A DNA stretch of 64,000 nucleotides, from assembly GCF_017355525.1 (NCBI RefSeq), contig NZ_CP067395.1, positions 3,813,001 to 3,877,000 on the forward strand. The letters run 5' to 3'. A model generated the notes under the pieces. The model worked only from the letters and a program-made list of their open reading frames with translations. It searched no databases and had not been told where the DNA came from. Of the stretch, positions 26,729 through 35,542 are shown one piece after another. The position numbers were made by a program, and so were the translations under genes. The stretch's first letter is position 1; each line of letters starts with the position of its first letter. This DNA is from Lysobacter enzymogenes (GTDB lineage Bacteria; Pseudomonadota; Gammaproteobacteria; Xanthomonadales; Xanthomonadaceae).

Positions 26729-27221
26729 GGCGGGGGGACCTCGTGACGATGTGCGGCACAGGTTAGAGATGGGAACGGGTCTTGATTAGCCCGGGATTCA
26801 GGGAATAATTGTCCCGGCAACGGTCCAATCCCGGTTCCGGCCCCTTGAAGGCCGGCGGACCCGCCCCAACCCCGACTGTGCGGAAGGGGGCCGGCCCGCG
26901 GTGCATCGCACGACGGCGCCACTTTCGGCGTTCGCCGCGGACGGCGGCAGTGGAAGCGATCAATCCGCGCCGGTGACAGCCGTCATCACTTATCACCGCG
27001 CCGGCAGGAGCCGGCGGGCGTCACACCCAGGGAGTCGTCGGTCCGGCACCGGCAGGCCGCGTTCCGCCCGCGTCGTCGCGACGCGCCCGGTCCTGGCATG
27101 CACCGCTGATCGCTGTACGTACATACCGTTACACCATCCGTCTCGCGTTCGAACACAATCGCTTGCCGATCCCGGTCTGCGGCGTGGTGTTCCCAGCCTT
27201 CGAACCAGGAGTCCAACCCCC
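26729..27221. other. Divergent control region between efflux operon and LysR gene
   Basis: 493 bp separates the divergently transcribed efflux operon and LysR regulator. It holds an AT-richer patch around 26785-26815, a palindrome GGGAATAATTGTCCC (26801-26815) and a second palindrome TGTACGTACA (27114-27123). The layout is typical of LysR-regulated operons in which the regulator binds between the two genes. No gene is supported here. Confidence 0.55.
26801..26815. promoter_or_regulatory. Candidate LysR-type operator
   Basis: GGGAATAATTGTCCC is an imperfect palindrome in the most AT-rich part of the divergent region, about 73 bp upstream of the efflux operon start. LysR boxes usually show T-N11-A symmetry, which this only partly satisfies, so the assignment is tentative. 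Confidence 0.3.
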
Positions 27222-28382
27222 GTGGCTCACGATCTCAACGACACGCTGATCTTCGTCAAGGTGGTCGAAAGCGGCAGCTTCATCGCCGCCGCGCAGGCGC
27301 TGCGCCTGCCCAAGACCACGGTCAGCCGCAAAGTCCAGGAACTGGAAACGCGCCTGGGCGCGCAGCTCCTGCACCGCACCACGCGCAAGCTCGGCCTGAC
27401 CGAAGCCGGCAACGTCTACTTCGAGCACTGCCAGCGCATCGCGCGCGAGTTGAACGAAGCCGAAAGCGCGGTCGGCCAGCTGCAGGGCGGCCCGCGCGGC
27501 TGGCTGCGCATCACCGCGCCGTACTCGGTCGGCATCACCTGGATCGCGCCTTTGCTCGGCGAGTTCCACGCCCGCCATCCCGAGGTGCGGGTGGAGATGA
27601 ACCTCAGCAACGAAACCGTCGACATGATCGACCAGGGCATCGACGTGGCCCTGCGCGTCGGCGCGCTGCCGGATTCGAACCTGATCGCGCGCAAGCTGGC
27701 GGTGTTCCGCACCCAGATCTACGCCAGCCCGAACTACCTGGCGCGCCACGGCGAACCGCTGCACCCCGACGACCTGCGCCACCACCGCACCCTGGCCATG
27801 CCCAAGTCGCGGCGCAGCAACAACGAATACGTGTGGGCGCTCAGCGACGGCGAGCGCACCGTCGACTACGTGATCGACCCGGTCATGGTCGCCAACGACC
27901 CGGGCCCGCTGCGCGGCGCGCTGCTGTGCGGCGAAGCGCTGATGCTGGCCGCCGACGTCACCGTCAAGGCTTTCGCCGAACAAGGCTACGTGCAGCGCGT
28001 GCTGGCCGGTTGGACCGGTCCGGAGTACGAGTTCAACGCCGTGTTCCCGCGCGGCCAGGTGCAATCGCCGAAGGTCCGCGCCTTCGTCGACTTCCTGGTC
28101 GAACGCCTGAACTTCGACGCCGACTACATGCAGGTGCTGTGCCCCGACGCCAAGCGCTTCCGCAAGGCCTCCGAAGAAGCCGAAGCCGCGCTCGCCCACG
28201 GCCTGGCCAAGGAAGCCGGCGAACCGCGCACGATCGCGGTGCCGGTGGTCGAAGCGATCGAAGCGATCGCCGAGGCGGTCGACGGCGGCAAGCGGCCCGG
28301 CAAGGCGCGCGTCGCCGCGAAGGCCGACGCCGAGACCAAGCGCGACGGCACCCCGAGCGACGAGGACGCCGCGTTGGCGTAA
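27222..28382 (+). CDS. LysR-family transcriptional regulator divergent from the RND pump
   Basis: A 386-residue regulator. Residues 1-60 hold the winged helix-turn-helix (FVKVVESGSFIAAAQALRLPKTTVSRKVQELE), followed by the linker helix and the substrate-binding domain to about residue 300. The last 85 residues (EAEAALAHGLAKEAGEPRTI onward) are a Glu/Ala/Lys-rich extension not usual in the family, which is normally about 300 residues. The start is GTG at 27222: AGGAG lies about 10 bp upstream, and no ATG fits the conserved HDLNDTLIFVKVVESGSF start. It likely controls the divergent mexEF-type operon, as MexT does. Confidence 0.88.
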   Translation: MAHDLNDTLIFVKVVESGSFIAAAQALRLPKTTVSRKVQELETRLGAQLLHRTTRKLGLTEAGNVYFEHCQRIARELNEAESAVGQLQGGPRGWLRITAPYSVGITWIAPLLGEFHARHPEVRVEMNLSNETVDMIDQGIDVALRVGALPDSNLIARKLAVFRTQIYASPNYLARHGEPLHPDDLRHHRTLAMPKSRRSNNEYVWALSDGERTVDYVIDPVMVANDPGPLRGALLCGEALMLAADVTVKAFAEQGYVQRVLAGWTGPEYEFNAVFPRGQVQSPKVRAFVDFLVERLNFDADYMQVLCPDAKRFRKASEEAEAALAHGLAKEAGEPRTIAVPVVEAIEAIAEAVDGGKRPGKARVAAKADAETKRDGTPSDEDAALA

Positions 28383-28423
28383 GGCTTGCGGCGCGCCGCG
28401 CCGGACAGGTTCGTTGTGTGGAC

Positions 28424-28461
28424 TCCCCATCGTCTCGCGGTCGAGGCGGTGGGGATTTTTT
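28424..28461 (+). terminator. Intrinsic terminator of the LysR gene
   Basis: TCCCCATCG ... CGGTGGGGA with inner stem CTCG-cggt-CGAG is followed by TTTTTT (28456-28461), 42 bp after the stop codon. Confidence 0.85.
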
Positions 28462-28662
28462 GTCTACATGCGAGTCGCGCTTGCGCATAGTGCGCGGCTT
28501 TTTTCCGCTTCAACGCCTGAATCGAATCACGCGCATTACGTCCCGTTACAAATGCGACTTGAATCAGGGTTTGGCTTGCTGCAATGATCGCCGCGGGGCA
28601 GGTCACGGACGCCCTGAAAACGAGCAGCTTTCAGCCGCAACGGCTGATCCACGGACGATTCC

Positions 28663-31600
28663 ATGAATTCGATGAATAAGCGATTCCTTCGCAGCGACGC
28701 GCTGCGATACGGCTTGGCCTGGGCGTTGTTTTTGCTGACGGCGCTCGCGTTGAGCCCCGCCCGCGCGCAGAACACCGATTGGCCCAACGAATACGCCAAG
28801 CGCGTACGCGCCACCGAGAACGTTTCGCCGTTGTCGGACGAGGCCTTCGGCGACAAGGTGAACCTGTTCAACGGCACCGTGCGCTTCAGCCACGACCTGA
28901 TCTCGCTGCCGGGCAACAGCGCGTTGCCGGTGTCGCTCGGCATCTTCCTGGATCCGCACGACATCACCGGCGGGCCGCTCAACGGCAACTGGGATCTGGA
29001 TATTCCCTACGTCGGCGCGGTGCATCACAGCAAGAGCGCGGAGGCCAAGGGATGGGTGGCGTTCCCCTCTTACGTCAACAACGGCTATGTCGACTTCGAC
29101 TATTCGATGTTCTGGAGCGGCAACCGCCTCACCATCAACGGAGGCGGCGGCGGCGACTTGCTCAAGATCGGTAACGACCCTAAGCAGGTGAAGCCGAACA
29201 ACTCTGTCAGCTACACCTTCGCGACCAAGGACGGCTGGTACTTTTCCGAGCTGCCCAGCGTGCAGAACGGCCCCGGCAAAGGCCTGATCGGCTACGCACC
29301 GGACGGCACCAAGTACACCTTCGACTGGCTCGTCTATCGGCGCTATTCGTCGATCACCCATCCGTGGGGATACAACGTCGCCAATGCGTTGCTGCACCGC
29401 TACAAGCTCAAGCTCTATGTCAGCAAGATCGAAGACCGCTTCGGCAACTGGGTGAAGTACGAGTGGGAGCAGGATCATCCCAAGCGGATCTACGCCAACG
29501 ACGGGCGCGAGATCACGATGACGTACACCGATCCGGCGCCGTATCTGTTCGCCGGGAACGTGCAGACCAACATCCTCTCGGCGACCGCCAACGGCCGGAC
29601 CTGGACGTTCAGCTATCCATCGGGAGAAGGCGGCAACGTCCGCAACCCGGATGGCACCGAATGGAAATACGAAGGTCCAGGCCAGTTGGGCACGTTCCGC
29701 CTGGATGTCGCCGAATACCTGCTCAATCCTGACACCAACCAGACCTACCCAAAGCAGAACGTTCCCTGCTCGCCGGGCGCGATCCTCAAGGACACCACCA
29801 GCCGGGCGCGCATCACCCATCCGTCCGGCGCGGTCGCGCAGTACACATTCAAGTCCATGCGGCACGGGCGGACCAACGTTCCGTTCCTGTGCGAAACGGG
29901 CATCAACGACAACAGCCCGCGCAATCGCTATTCCACGTTCCACGACACGTGGTCGATCACCGAGAAGCGCATCAGCGCGCCGGGCGTAGCGGAGAAGGCT
30001 TATACCTACAGCTACGACGGCGTTGGTGAGGGCTATCAGACCCAGGACGAGTCGCGCTGGGACATCGGCGCCGGCTGGAACGCCAAGTACGCGCCGCCTG
30101 CGCCCAACTACAAGACCGTTACCGTCACCGAGCCCGACGGCACCCAGAACATCCACACCTTCGGCCGCGACCGCGACATCAACGAAGGCCAGTTGTTCAA
30201 GGTCGAAACCAAGAAAGCCGGCACGGCCTACCGCGTGGTCGACAGCGCATACGTAACCGACGCCGAAGCCGCTGCGATGCCATTCCCAAACTGGATGGGC
30301 AGCAACGGCGACGAGTACGCGGACAAGCTGCCCAACTCCAACCGGCCGCTCAAGAGCGCGATCACCCGTCAAGACGGCGCCACCTTCAACCGCGCGATCA
30401 ACGCATTCGACGCGCTGGCGCGGCCGGTGAACACGACCGCATGGTCGTCCGGCACCGCCAGCGACGGCAGCCGCACCACGACGACGGAGTACCACGACGA
30501 TCTCGCCTTGTGGGTGCTGGGCCAGGTCAAGAAGGAAAACAACGCCAACACCGGCTGGATCGTGTCGCGCACCGAGTACGACGCGCAAGCCCGTCCTTCG
30601 CAGCGCTACGCATTCGGGCGGCTGGTCGAAAGCTACGGCTACAACGCCGACGGAACCCTGGCGACGGTCACCGACGGCGGCGGCAACGTCACCGCCTTGA
30701 GCGCGTGGAAGCGCGGCTTGCCGCAATCGATCCAGTACGCCGACCTCACCGGCGATTCGGCCGTGGTCGACGATAACGGCTGGCTTTCCTCGGTGACCGA
30801 CGAGAACGGCTACACCACCGCTTATGCCTACGATCCGATGGGTCGGTTGAAGACCGTCACGCCGCCGTCCGGCGACAGCAACGCGTGGAGCGCTACCCAG
30901 ATCACCCTGAGCCGGCGCGACATGGACGAGTACGGCCTGCCGCCCGGCCACTGGATGCATACCACGACCATCGGCGGCCGCTACTGCAAGAACGTGTTCC
31001 TGGACGGCTTCTGGCGGCCGGTGCTGACCCACGAATGGGACTGCGCCGATCTTCAGGGTACCTTGCGCGCCAGCGCCCAACGTTACGACGACAAGGGCCG
31101 GACGGTGTTTTCGAGCTACCCGCTCGGCTATGCGGATGCATTCCCCAATGTCTTCTCGACACCGCTCAAGGGAACCTACACCGATTACGACGCCCTCGGG
31201 CGCGTCTCGCTGTTGCAGCAAGACAGCGAGCTCGGCCGCCTGAGTGCGCGCACGGAGTATTTATCCGGCTTCCAGACGCGGTTGACCAATCCGCGTCAAC
31301 AGCAGACCACCACGGCGTATCAGACCTTCGATCAGCCCGGCATCGACGCGCCAGTGTCCATCGCGCATCCCGAAGGCACGCTGACCACCATCGCACGCGA
31401 CATCCTCGGCGCCGCGACGGCGATCCGCCGCAGCAACCAGGACGGAACGGTCCAGCTCACCCGCAGCTACGTCTACGACGGCCAGCATCGGCTGTGCAAA
31501 AGCATCGAACCCGAAACCGGCGCGACCGCGACCGGTTACGACGCCGCGAACAACATCGCCTGGACCGCGACCGGCCTGGCGCTGCCGGCGACCGACAGCT

Positions 31601-34032
31601 GCAACCGCGACGAAGCGCTGGCGTCCGGCCGCGCGATCGGCCGCAGCTACGACGCGCGCAACCGCATCAAGGCCCTGAGCTTCCCGGATGGCCGCGGCAA
31701 TCAGGCCTGGACCTACTACCCCGACGGCTTGCCTAAAGAGATCGTGACCCAGAACGGCGGGCAGGACCCGGCGGTCACGAACCGCTACTGGTACAACAAA
31801 CTGCGTCTGCCGACCGCCGAGCAAATGAGCTTCTCCACTTTCGAATGGGGCTTCGGTCTGGACTACACCAACGAGGGCAAGCTCGCTTCGCACACCTATC
31901 CCAACGGCCAGCAGGTCGCCTACGACACCAACGGCCTGGGCCAGGCCAAGCGCGCGGGCAGCTATGCCAGCGAGGTCAGCTATTTCGCCAACGGCGGCCT
32001 GGCGCGGTTCGTCTACGGCAACGGCATCGTCCACACCCTGACCCAGAACGCACGCGGACTGGCCGAGCGCAGCCGCGACGCCGGCGCCGCCACGGTGCTC
32101 GACGACAGCTACGACTACGACGCCAACGGCAACGTCGCGGCCATCAGCGACGGCCGCGCGGGCGCGCCTGGCAACCGCAGCATGACCTACGACGGGCTCG
32201 ACCGCCTGACCACGACGGCATCGACCATGTTCGGCGCCGCGTCCTACAGCTACGACGCGCTCGACAACCTGCGCACGGTCAAAGTGGCCGGCACCGCGAC
32301 GGTTCCCGGACGCCAGCACGTTTACTACTACAACGGCGCCAATCAGCTTGAACTGGTCAGGACGCCGGACGGCGCGGGCGTGATCGGCCTGGAATACGAC
32401 GAACAAGGCAACCTGCGCAACAAGAACGGAAAGCAGTTCCGCTTCGACTACGGCAACCGCCTGCGTGAGGCGAAGGACGCGGAATCGTATCTCTACGACG
32501 GCCACGGCCGGCGGGTGCTGTCCACCAGCCCGACGCTCGGCCGCATCGTCTCGATGTACAGCCAGGACGGTGTGCTGCGCTATCAACGCGACTTCCGCAA
32601 AGAGAAGGACATCGCCTACTTCCATTTGAACGGCAGCCTCGTGGCGAAGGCCACGTCGCCGACTGCGCCCGATGTACCGGTGGTGGCTGCGCCCAGCTAC
32701 GTCTCGCAAACCAGCTACACCGTCAGCTGGAGCAATGTCACCGCGTCCGGCAGCTATGAGTTGCAGGAGCGAACGAACGGCGGCGCCTGGCAGGCTTTGT
32801 ACAACGGCGCCGAACGTAGTCGGACACTCTCGGGGCGCAGCAGCGGCAGCTATGGCTACCGAGTGCGCGCCTGCAACGGCGCCGGCGGTTGCGGCCTGTG
32901 GAGCGTCGAGGCGAACGTGCAAGTGCAGCGCCCCCCGACCGAGGCACCGGTGCTGACCGTTCCCGCGACCGCATTAAACGGACAGTACAGCGTCAGCTGG
33001 GCCGCAGCCGGCGGCGCTACGGATTACGTGCTGGAGGAAAGCTTCAAAAGTGGCGCCTGGAGCACCGCATACAGCGGTTCTGCGCTGAGCCAGGCGTTTT
33101 CGGCGAAACCCTACGGCGTCTTCGCTTATCGGGTGAAGGCCTGCAACCCGGCAGGTTGCGGACCGACCTCGGCTGCCAGCAACGTTTCTGTTCTGTATCC
33201 GCCGGGCTCGGCACCGACCTTGACCGCACCGGCGCAGAGCGACGCGGGCAGTTTCGCTGTGAGCTGGACCGCTGTCGGCGGCACGAGCCGGTACGAACTG
33301 GAGCAGAACGCCCTCGGCGGCGGCTGGGCCTTGATCCAGGACGCCAATGCGACCAGCCGCACGATCGTGGGCGGCGCCAGCGGAACCTATGGCTACCGCG
33401 TCCGTGCCTGCAACGCAGCCGGTTGCGGCGCGACCTCGGCGGAAGTCCAGGTGACCGTGATCGGCCCGCCCACCGCGGTGCCGTCGATGAGCCTGGCTGC
33501 GAGCAACAATACCGGCTCGTTCGAAGTGACCTGGACCGTCGTCCCGACCGCGACGGCATATCAGCTCGAAGGCAGCCGCGAGGGCGCAGCCTGGCAGCTG
33601 CTGTATCAGGCCGCGGCCAACGGCACCATCCTGGGCGGCCTGGGAGACGGCCGCTACGGATACCGCGTGCGCGGCTGCAATCCGGCCGGATGCGGGCCTT
33701 ACTCCGACGTCCGTTTCATCGTCGTCGACCTGCCGCCGGCCACGCCGAGCATCACGTTGGCCGATTGGCTGCGCAACACGCTGAAGGGGAGCGTCGTCAA
33801 CGACACCTGCACCGTGCGCTGGACGACTACTGCGAAGACGCAGAACTACGAACTGCAGTCGGCAGACAACGGCGCGCAGTTGTACCGAGGGTCCGCAACG
33901 CAGGCCGTCTCTGCGTCGAGTGGGCAGTATTGCGCGTTGAACTATGCCGTACGTGCGTGCGGTACGGGCGGGTGCTCGGCGTGGTCGTCGCCGGCCTATC
34001 CGGCCACCCGCCGCACCGAGCCGATGGACTGA
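28663..34032 (+). CDS. Secreted RHS/YD-repeat protein with five C-terminal fibronectin-like modules
   Basis: The 1789-residue product has a signal peptide (to about residue 36, ALSPARAQ). Residues about 40-640 form a large N-terminal beta-rich region. About 640-1325 are YD-type repeats of the form YDYDANGNVAAI and YDGLDRLTTT. At about 1336, 1426, 1515, 1603 and 1692 begin five modules of about 89 residues, each with W or A-rich strand pairs and the conserved YGYRVRACNxxGCG. They look like fibronectin type III domains with a Cys pair. Unlike usual RHS proteins, the C-terminal core and toxin are missing and encoded by the next gene. The start is ATG 28663; an in-frame ATG at 28672 is also possible. 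Confidence 0.85.
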   Translation: MNSMNKRFLRSDALRYGLAWALFLLTALALSPARAQNTDWPNEYAKRVRATENVSPLSDEAFGDKVNLFNGTVRFSHDLISLPGNSALPVSLGIFLDPHDITGGPLNGNWDLDIPYVGAVHHSKSAEAKGWVAFPSYVNNGYVDFDYSMFWSGNRLTINGGGGGDLLKIGNDPKQVKPNNSVSYTFATKDGWYFSELPSVQNGPGKGLIGYAPDGTKYTFDWLVYRRYSSITHPWGYNVANALLHRYKLKLYVSKIEDRFGNWVKYEWEQDHPKRIYANDGREITMTYTDPAPYLFAGNVQTNILSATANGRTWTFSYPSGEGGNVRNPDGTEWKYEGPGQLGTFRLDVAEYLLNPDTNQTYPKQNVPCSPGAILKDTTSRARITHPSGAVAQYTFKSMRHGRTNVPFLCETGINDNSPRNRYSTFHDTWSITEKRISAPGVAEKAYTYSYDGVGEGYQTQDESRWDIGAGWNAKYAPPAPNYKTVTVTEPDGTQNIHTFGRDRDINEGQLFKVETKKAGTAYRVVDSAYVTDAEAAAMPFPNWMGSNGDEYADKLPNSNRPLKSAITRQDGATFNRAINAFDALARPVNTTAWSSGTASDGSRTTTTEYHDDLALWVLGQVKKENNANTGWIVSRTEYDAQARPSQRYAFGRLVESYGYNADGTLATVTDGGGNVTALSAWKRGLPQSIQYADLTGDSAVVDDNGWLSSVTDENGYTTAYAYDPMGRLKTVTPPSGDSNAWSATQITLSRRDMDEYGLPPGHWMHTTTIGGRYCKNVFLDGFWRPVLTHEWDCADLQGTLRASAQRYDDKGRTVFSSYPLGYADAFPNVFSTPLKGTYTDYDALGRVSLLQQDSELGRLSARTEYLSGFQTRLTNPRQQQTTTAYQTFDQPGIDAPVSIAHPEGTLTTIARDILGAATAIRRSNQDGTVQLTRSYVYDGQHRLCKSIEPETGATATGYDAANNIAWTATGLALPATDSCNRDEALASGRAIGRSYDARNRIKALSFPDGRGNQAWTYYPDGLPKEIVTQNGGQDPAVTNRYWYNKLRLPTAEQMSFSTFEWGFGLDYTNEGKLASHTYPNGQQVAYDTNGLGQAKRAGSYASEVSYFANGGLARFVYGNGIVHTLTQNARGLAERSRDAGAATVLDDSYDYDANGNVAAISDGRAGAPGNRSMTYDGLDRLTTTASTMFGAASYSYDALDNLRTVKVAGTATVPGRQHVYYYNGANQLELVRTPDGAGVIGLEYDEQGNLRNKNGKQFRFDYGNRLREAKDAESYLYDGHGRRVLSTSPTLGRIVSMYSQDGVLRYQRDFRKEKDIAYFHLNGSLVAKATSPTAPDVPVVAAPSYVSQTSYTVSWSNVTASGSYELQERTNGGAWQALYNGAERSRTLSGRSSGSYGYRVRACNGAGGCGLWSVEANVQVQRPPTEAPVLTVPATALNGQYSVSWAAAGGATDYVLEESFKSGAWSTAYSGSALSQAFSAKPYGVFAYRVKACNPAGCGPTSAASNVSVLYPPGSAPTLTAPAQSDAGSFAVSWTAVGGTSRYELEQNALGGGWALIQDANATSRTIVGGASGTYGYRVRACNAAGCGATSAEVQVTVIGPPTAVPSMSLAASNNTGSFEVTWTVVPTATAYQLEGSREGAAWQLLYQAAANGTILGGLGDGRYGYRVRGCNPAGCGPYSDVRFIVVDLPPATPSITLADWLRNTLKGSVVNDTCTVRWTTTAKTQNYELQSADNGAQLYRGSATQAVSASSGQYCALNYAVRACGTGGCSAWSSPAYPATRRTEPMD

Positions 34033-34042
34033 GGAGTAACCC

Positions 34043-34966
34043 ATGAAAAGGAAAATCCTGAACTGGATCTCGGCCACGACGTTGACTGCTGCCGCATTCG
34101 TCGCGCAGGCGCAAACGGTTATCGAGTACGTCCACACCGATGCCTTGGGCACGCCAGTGGCGATCACGGATGCGAACCAGAACGTGATCGAGCGCAGTGA
34201 ATACGAACCATACGGGCGGCTAGTCAATCGCCAGCTTATGGATGGTCCGGGTTACACAGGGCATGTCAACGACGCCGCGACTGGCCTGTCCTACATGCAG
34301 CAGCGATATTTCGACCCAGAGCTCGGCAGATTCATGTCAGTTGATCCCGTGACCGCTATCGGTGGAGGAAATCGCTTCTTCAATCGATACGCTTACGGAT
34401 TCAACAATCCATTCAAGTTCAACGATCCCGATGGCAGATGCCCCGTCACATCCAGCAAGCGTTCTTGCATAGATTCCGAGCGCGTCCACCCCACTCGATT
34501 TGTCAATATTCGGCTGTCCTCCGACCAAGAGAGCGCGGCCAAGGCAGGAAAGAATGTCGTCAAACTTCAATCTGGCGAGACAAAGGAAAAGCTCGGTTCG
34601 TTGAATGAGCAGCCGGATGGCACTTTGAAGACGGAGCTAGTTGCGAACGTAAAGACCAGTACAACCAGTTCGGCTTTTAAGGCCAGTGGAGACCTCCCTC
34701 CCAATGCAAAGGCGACAATTCATGGTCACCCCGACAGCAGCCAGCTGATGGACGACAAGAAAAGTGCGGGAGACCTTCAAGCAGTCATCAATGTCAGCAA
34801 GCCAAATGTCGCGGTGGCCACCGATGGGCGCATGGCAGCGTGGGAAGTAGTCAACGGGGTTACACAGGTTCGAGCGATAAACGGCTATTTTAACCAAGCC
34901 GAAATCAAGCATTTCGAAAGCATAATCGATAGCCGCCAGCGCGCCTTCAACGAGTCCGGAGACTGA
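34043..34966 (+). CDS. RHS core-associated protein with variable C-terminal (toxin-like) domain
   Basis: The 307-residue product has its own signal peptide (to about residue 23, VAQAQ). Residues 25-130 are the RHS-associated core: EYVHTDALGTPVAITDANQN, EPYGR, YTGHVNDAATGLSYMQQRYF, DPELGRFMSVDP, ending with NDPDGR at about 127-132. This junction is where polymorphic RHS proteins switch to a toxin. Residues 133-307 are a unique domain with H227-G-H229-P, S241-x-x-D244 in HGHPDSSQ...KSAGDL, which resembles the JAB/JAMM metal-binding pattern with a longer spacing. It starts 10 bp after the long RHS gene. The GC content falls noticeably within this gene. Confidence 0.78.
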   Translation: MKRKILNWISATTLTAAAFVAQAQTVIEYVHTDALGTPVAITDANQNVIERSEYEPYGRLVNRQLMDGPGYTGHVNDAATGLSYMQQRYFDPELGRFMSVDPVTAIGGGNRFFNRYAYGFNNPFKFNDPDGRCPVTSSKRSCIDSERVHPTRFVNIRLSSDQESAAKAGKNVVKLQSGETKEKLGSLNEQPDGTLKTELVANVKTSTTSSAFKASGDLPPNAKATIHGHPDSSQLMDDKKSAGDLQAVINVSKPNVAVATDGRMAAWEVVNGVTQVRAINGYFNQAEIKHFESIIDSRQRAFNESGD

Positions 34967-34970
34967 ACGA

Positions 34971-35366
34971 ATGAAATTTGCTCAGGCAGTATTTGCGGCT
35001 TTGATACTTTCATCTTGCACGGCGGCTCCTATCAGGCCCGATGGCGCCCTGACGCCGTCCATTCTCAATGCCGCCAAGTCCGAGCATCACGGACAACGCG
35101 TCAAAGTCTTTGGGTGGATGACTTCAGGCTTTGAGCGTTATGGCATATGGGACAACAAAGCGGCGTTTGACCGCGGAAACTACACTGACGACTGCGTAAG
35201 CTTGTTGATTCCGGAGGCAATGGATACATCGAGGTATGACAAGCGTTATGTCGAGCTGGAGGGTGAGTTCGTCCAACGCCTCGAAAAGAACGCAGTCAAT
35301 CTCGGTGCTTGCAATAGAACCACCATCATATTGAGCGAGGATTCTCCGCCACGACTCGTCAAGTGA
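34971..35366 (+). CDS. Small lipoprotein, candidate immunity partner
   Basis: The 131-residue product starts MKFAQAVFAALILSSCTAAP with a lipobox (LSSC, Cys 16). The body (HGQRVKVFGWMTSGFERYGI, then YVELEGEFVQRL) has a pattern of strands like an OB-fold, with G-x-x-V-x-V-x-G at both ends. The start is 4 bp after the RHS-core gene stop, so the two are almost certainly co-transcribed. Its place directly after a toxin-like domain suggests immunity against a toxin acting in the periplasm. The low GC content fits recent acquisition. It is not recognised as a named immunity family. Confidence 0.65.
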   Translation: MKFAQAVFAALILSSCTAAPIRPDGALTPSILNAAKSEHHGQRVKVFGWMTSGFERYGIWDNKAAFDRGNYTDDCVSLLIPEAMDTSRYDKRYVELEGEFVQRLEKNAVNLGACNRTTIILSEDSPPRLVK

Positions 35367-35479
35367 CCATCTCAGCCGCGATTGGTGTCAAGGTCCTGAC
35401 AGACGAATTTCATGCAGATATCGAATCAGTTATCTGGCAGGAGAGCGGAGATCTAGCTGCTCAGATGATGCAGCCATGA
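35363..35479 (+). CDS. Possible 38-residue ORF translationally coupled to the lipoprotein gene
   Basis: A GTG at 35363-35365 overlaps the preceding stop in GTGA. It opens a frame of 38 codons (VTISAAIGVKVLTDEFHADI ... LAAQMMQP) ending TGA at 35477-35479. The composition is similar to the lipoprotein gene and lower in GC than the chromosome. It may be a small gene or the leftover of a longer one; no ribosome binding site is clear. Confidence 0.3.
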   Translation: MTISAAIGVKVLTDEFHADIESVIWQESGDLAAQMMQP

Positions 35480-35542
35480 GCGAACTATTGCCCGCATACA
35501 CCGCTTACTGACCCGAAACGACCGACTGATCGGCACGCCCCC

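Noticed and set aside
28486..28515. A second terminator hairpin (GCGCA-tag-TGCGC then T-run) upstream of the RHS gene
   Set aside because: The stem is only five base pairs and an adequate terminator already lies at 28424-28461; too weak to list.
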